From Hofstenia miamia (lineage: Eukaryota > Xenacoelomorpha > Acoela): a DNA stretch of 64,000 bases. Location: positions 85,063 to 149,062 of the forward strand of contig SCFE01000108.1 in the NCBI GenBank assembly GCA_004352715.1, written 5' to 3'. Numbering within the stretch: position 1 is the stretch's first letter; the number at the start of each line of letters is the position of its first letter. A model generated the notes under the pieces. The model saw only the letters and a program-made list of their open reading frames with translations. It ran no database searches and was not told where the DNA came from. The position numbers were made by a program, and so were the translations under genes. Below, in pieces: positions 61,041 through 64,000 of the stretch.

Positions 61041-63205
61041 TGTTGGCTCTAGCGCAATTCAGATTTTATTAAATTTTTCAACCAATTATATATGTTTGTT
61101 CGCATATCTTACTTTTAAAATGCATCAAATTATTTCGGATTTTTATTTGGATATGTTTATGGCAGACTTGTCAACGAGCCGAGCCGAGCCGAGCTTGAGC
61201 ACAGTATTTGATATACAACGAGCCCAAAACGAGCCTAGTTTAAGCAAAGCAAGCTTATAGTTCTGCTTGTTAATATAATTATGTTGATTTTTCTTATTTT
61301 TTGCAGACAGCATGCCTTTCCTATAATCTTTTTTAAGAAATATTTATTAAATAATGGGAAGAGCTACGTAAAAAATTCTTTGAGCACAATATTTTTAAAA
61401 AATACCGAACTAAAACGAGCTTTATTCAAAGATTTTATGTGGCGAGCCGAGCAGAGCTAGGAAATGTCGGCTCGTTGACAAGTCTGGCTCATAGAGTGGG
61501 AAGTAAGATTTGTTCAGACAACTATGTGGAAGTATTTACAATACATGTGATAAATATGTTGCTAATACTGTTGAATTATATGAAAATGTGTGAAAAAGCA
61601 ATGAGATAATTTGAAAAAATGGTTAATTTGCAAATAACTCCTAAACAAAACCATTAGGCCTCTAAAATGTATTAAAGTTTGATAGGAAATTGTACCCTCT
61701 GCTTCAAGTGACCTATCAACCAAGTTTCTATGTTAAGTAGTTTTCAAGATATGCAAATTTTTGCTACTTTTATCCTTCATTGAAAATTTCAATAACATGA
61801 CGTCACTTCTGGGGAGTTAAATAAATTTGGATTTTAAAAATATTTTCACCGAGTGATTTTTTCACTAAAATGCAAATTTGGACCAAGTTACAGAAAAATC
61901 AGAGGAGGTAGACTTTTTGTGGGACACCCTAATAAATGTATTAAAATTTTAAATGCAAATATCATTTTTCTAGGCGTGCTAGATAAAAAGTAAAAGCAGA
62001 AAGAAATTTCTCATAAAAGTTTCAGTTGAATGATAGTACCCACTACTCATAACGTTTAAATTTTTTAATAAATGTCCCCTAGTTAATGTAGTGTCGCCAA
62101 TTTCTTCTTAAATAAACGGTAATGCTTGCGTTAAGGAACACAAAGTTAAAGTATGTTATATGAAAACAACCCAAGTTCATGAAAAATTCCAATTTCGGGA
62201 GATTATTCGGCCATGAAAATTTTAAGCATTGTTTTGCCTGATTTAGCATATCTAACATTCTTAATATTGTTCTTTATGCAAACAATTGGTCATATTGCAC
62301 TTAAAGTAATATAATAACCAAAGGTTGAATTATTGATAGGATCTGTCAGCAGTATAAATAAGGAATATGTATAATTAAAGCAAAAAGTACATTGACAAAA
62401 TACAATACGGATTTAAGAGGAAAACGTTTTTGATTGATAGATTACGCCCATCGTTAGACATCCTTTACGGATGACTAAGTTAGACATCCTTAACAAAGAT
62501 GATAATATAAAGCTATTTCTTACATCTGAAAGTAAATGCTGAAATCAAAAAAAGCAATTAAGGGACACTTCGGAAATTTGAAAATAAATTATTCAGTTTC
62601 CAAAAATTTAATAAATTTTTGCAGTGATAACTGATTCAATGCTTTTCAAAGCAGTTGAGTATATTTAATGATTACAATTACAAATTTTAATTCTAATTGA
62701 TTTAAAAAACATTTAGCTATTTCAGGAAATAATTTTGCAAATTTAAATTACAAAATTCACTAAATCAAATTCTGAAGAAACCATAGTCCACGTGAACATT
62801 GTACATGTATATGTGCAAGGATAACATTTTTTATCAAGCTAGATGTGATTGAAGAATAAATTATTCATGAAGAATAATATTTGAAATTGAATTATGTTTA
62901 TCAGCCAATTAAAAAATTCAGGTGAGGCATGGCTTATTTTAATATTAAGTTTATGTATTACATAAATATCAACCTAAGTGTAAAAATTGTTTAAATGATT
63001 ATTACTGATTCTATTCTTACGCATATAAAATATACTACTCCAGCCATATTATTCCAAATGTCAGAATAAAGTTAATGTTGAAAATAGAAAAATAAACCTA
63101 CTCTAAAAATTGTTTCAATGTTGCGTGGAACAAAGGAAAAGGAAACCGGAACCACATTGTAATCAAGTTCGTAAACCATGAGAGTCAATTGTGTGTCATG
63201 ATATA
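61041..63205 (+). repeat. 2165-bp block, copy 2 of an unmerged duplication
   Basis: Same sequence as 58875-61039 with an offset of 2166. It continues into unique sequence at 63206. Confidence 0.95.
61163..61486. mobile_element. hAT-type MITE, duplicate copy
   Basis: The MITE at 58997-59320 repeated by the block duplication; it is not an independent insertion. Confidence 0.85.
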
Positions 63206-64000
63206 GCTCCATATCCGTCAAAAGTATTTCCATATCAACTTTTGAAATTAATCTAAACGTAGAATTACCAGATAATTTTTTATGGTTGACGAAATAAAAT
63301 TCTATTGCCTGTATCCTAACTTGAGTGATTGTATAAATTTATCTATAGGATCTTTCTGAATTTACTCTTTGAAGTTGCCCACCAATCCATTTTTTCTGCA
63401 AGTTTTAGCAAAATGGCAGATAGGAGACTACATTAAAGTCATTAATTGTGGAATACATGCAATATGATTGTATTTTATCTCTTTGTAGATAATTATGACA
63501 GAGTTAGAATTTTTGTGAAATTAGTTTTCCGTTGCTTTGATAATTCAACTCGTTCAGTTTTTTTTCAATTTTAGATACACCAAAATTGCCAAAGTTAGTA
63601 GCAAACTTACTTGCTTATTCCTGAATTGCTAAACAAACTTCAATTGTTAATTCCAGGTATGGCTGGTTAAATAATCATTGAAACTACATTTTAGCAGTTT
63701 TTTACACTTTTCCCTGCAAATTCAGCCAAATTCCTGCAAACTTTTGTATAATCATTACTTCTTGTAACCCCAATTATTGTTTCTTGCACACCTAATGTAG
63801 GAAATATCCTGAATAACAAATAATAAATTGAAAAGTATAAGTTCAAAACTAGAATCATATATGAATTCATTGAAATAATTGATATAGACAGGGGCGTAGG
63901 TCTTCAGAATCTTTCAAAGGAGATATTAATGATAAAGATTAAATAATTTTTTTTAGCTTTCAAACTTTTTAAACAAATCACCCTTCCACCGAAAAATGCG
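63206..64000. other. Terminal stretch, nothing recognised
   Basis: AT-rich with no exon, repeat or transposon motif that I can support. Confidence 0.5.

Overview
The window is nuclear DNA from an AT-rich, transposon-rich animal genome, most likely an invertebrate. Genes have small exons with GT-AG introns, an interstitial (TTAGGG)n tract is present, and Tc1/mariner, hAT and LINE relics are everywhere. I cannot name the species. The assembly is a draft: four N-gaps sit in (TA)n tracts (12269-12889, 39544-40543, 44919-45918, 46922-47070). A 21-N gap (41952-41972) and a single N (61040) are each flanked by duplicated sequence that looks like unmerged overlap. Splice sites were assigned by reading GT/AG signals, codon phase and protein similarity; no search was run.

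Layout. 3299-19749 (+): the 3' six exons of the splicing factor U2AF large subunit (U2AF65), with an 11-kb intron inside RRM2. That intron holds a Tc1-like transposon with long inverted repeats (5635-7206, transposase frameshifted), a hAT remnant (about 7.8-8.7 kb) and a 2.9-kb structure bounded by 155-bp inverted repeats (11439-14302). 17.8-28.6 kb: a decayed hAT, several reverse-transcriptase relics, one apparently intact mariner/maT-like element with a full-length transposase (22579-23862), a degenerate LINE cluster and a candidate MITE. 28730-32427 (-): a three-exon gene of unknown function. 34.9-36.0 kb: a LINE relic.

37132-44893 (+) encodes the N-terminal part of a large NACHT/WD-repeat (NWD-type) STAND NTPase. 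It has a long Ser/acidic low-complexity region followed by the DUF4062-like domain of that family, and then runs into a 1000-N gap. 49836-57595 (-) encodes the complementary remainder of the same kind of protein: post-DUF4062 helices, the NACHT ATPase with a Walker A motif, and WD40 repeats up to a stop codon. Neither half has what the other contains. The most economical reading is one gene of about 2000 residues whose two halves are shown in opposite orientation because of a scaffolding inversion, or a real inversion, between the gaps. This is the main finding.

Between and around these halves lie two mariner fragments, a (TTAGGG)n tract next to a mariner end, a possible divergent kinesin motor-end gene (47398-48286, -), and a MITE family whose terminal repeats match the hAT remnant at 8.7 kb. 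The last 5 kb is mostly a 2165-bp segment present twice around a single N, with one base difference noticed. I see no CRISPR array, rRNA, tRNA or bacterial-type operon, and no convincing new defence or mobile system beyond these eukaryotic transposons and the STAND NTPase gene.
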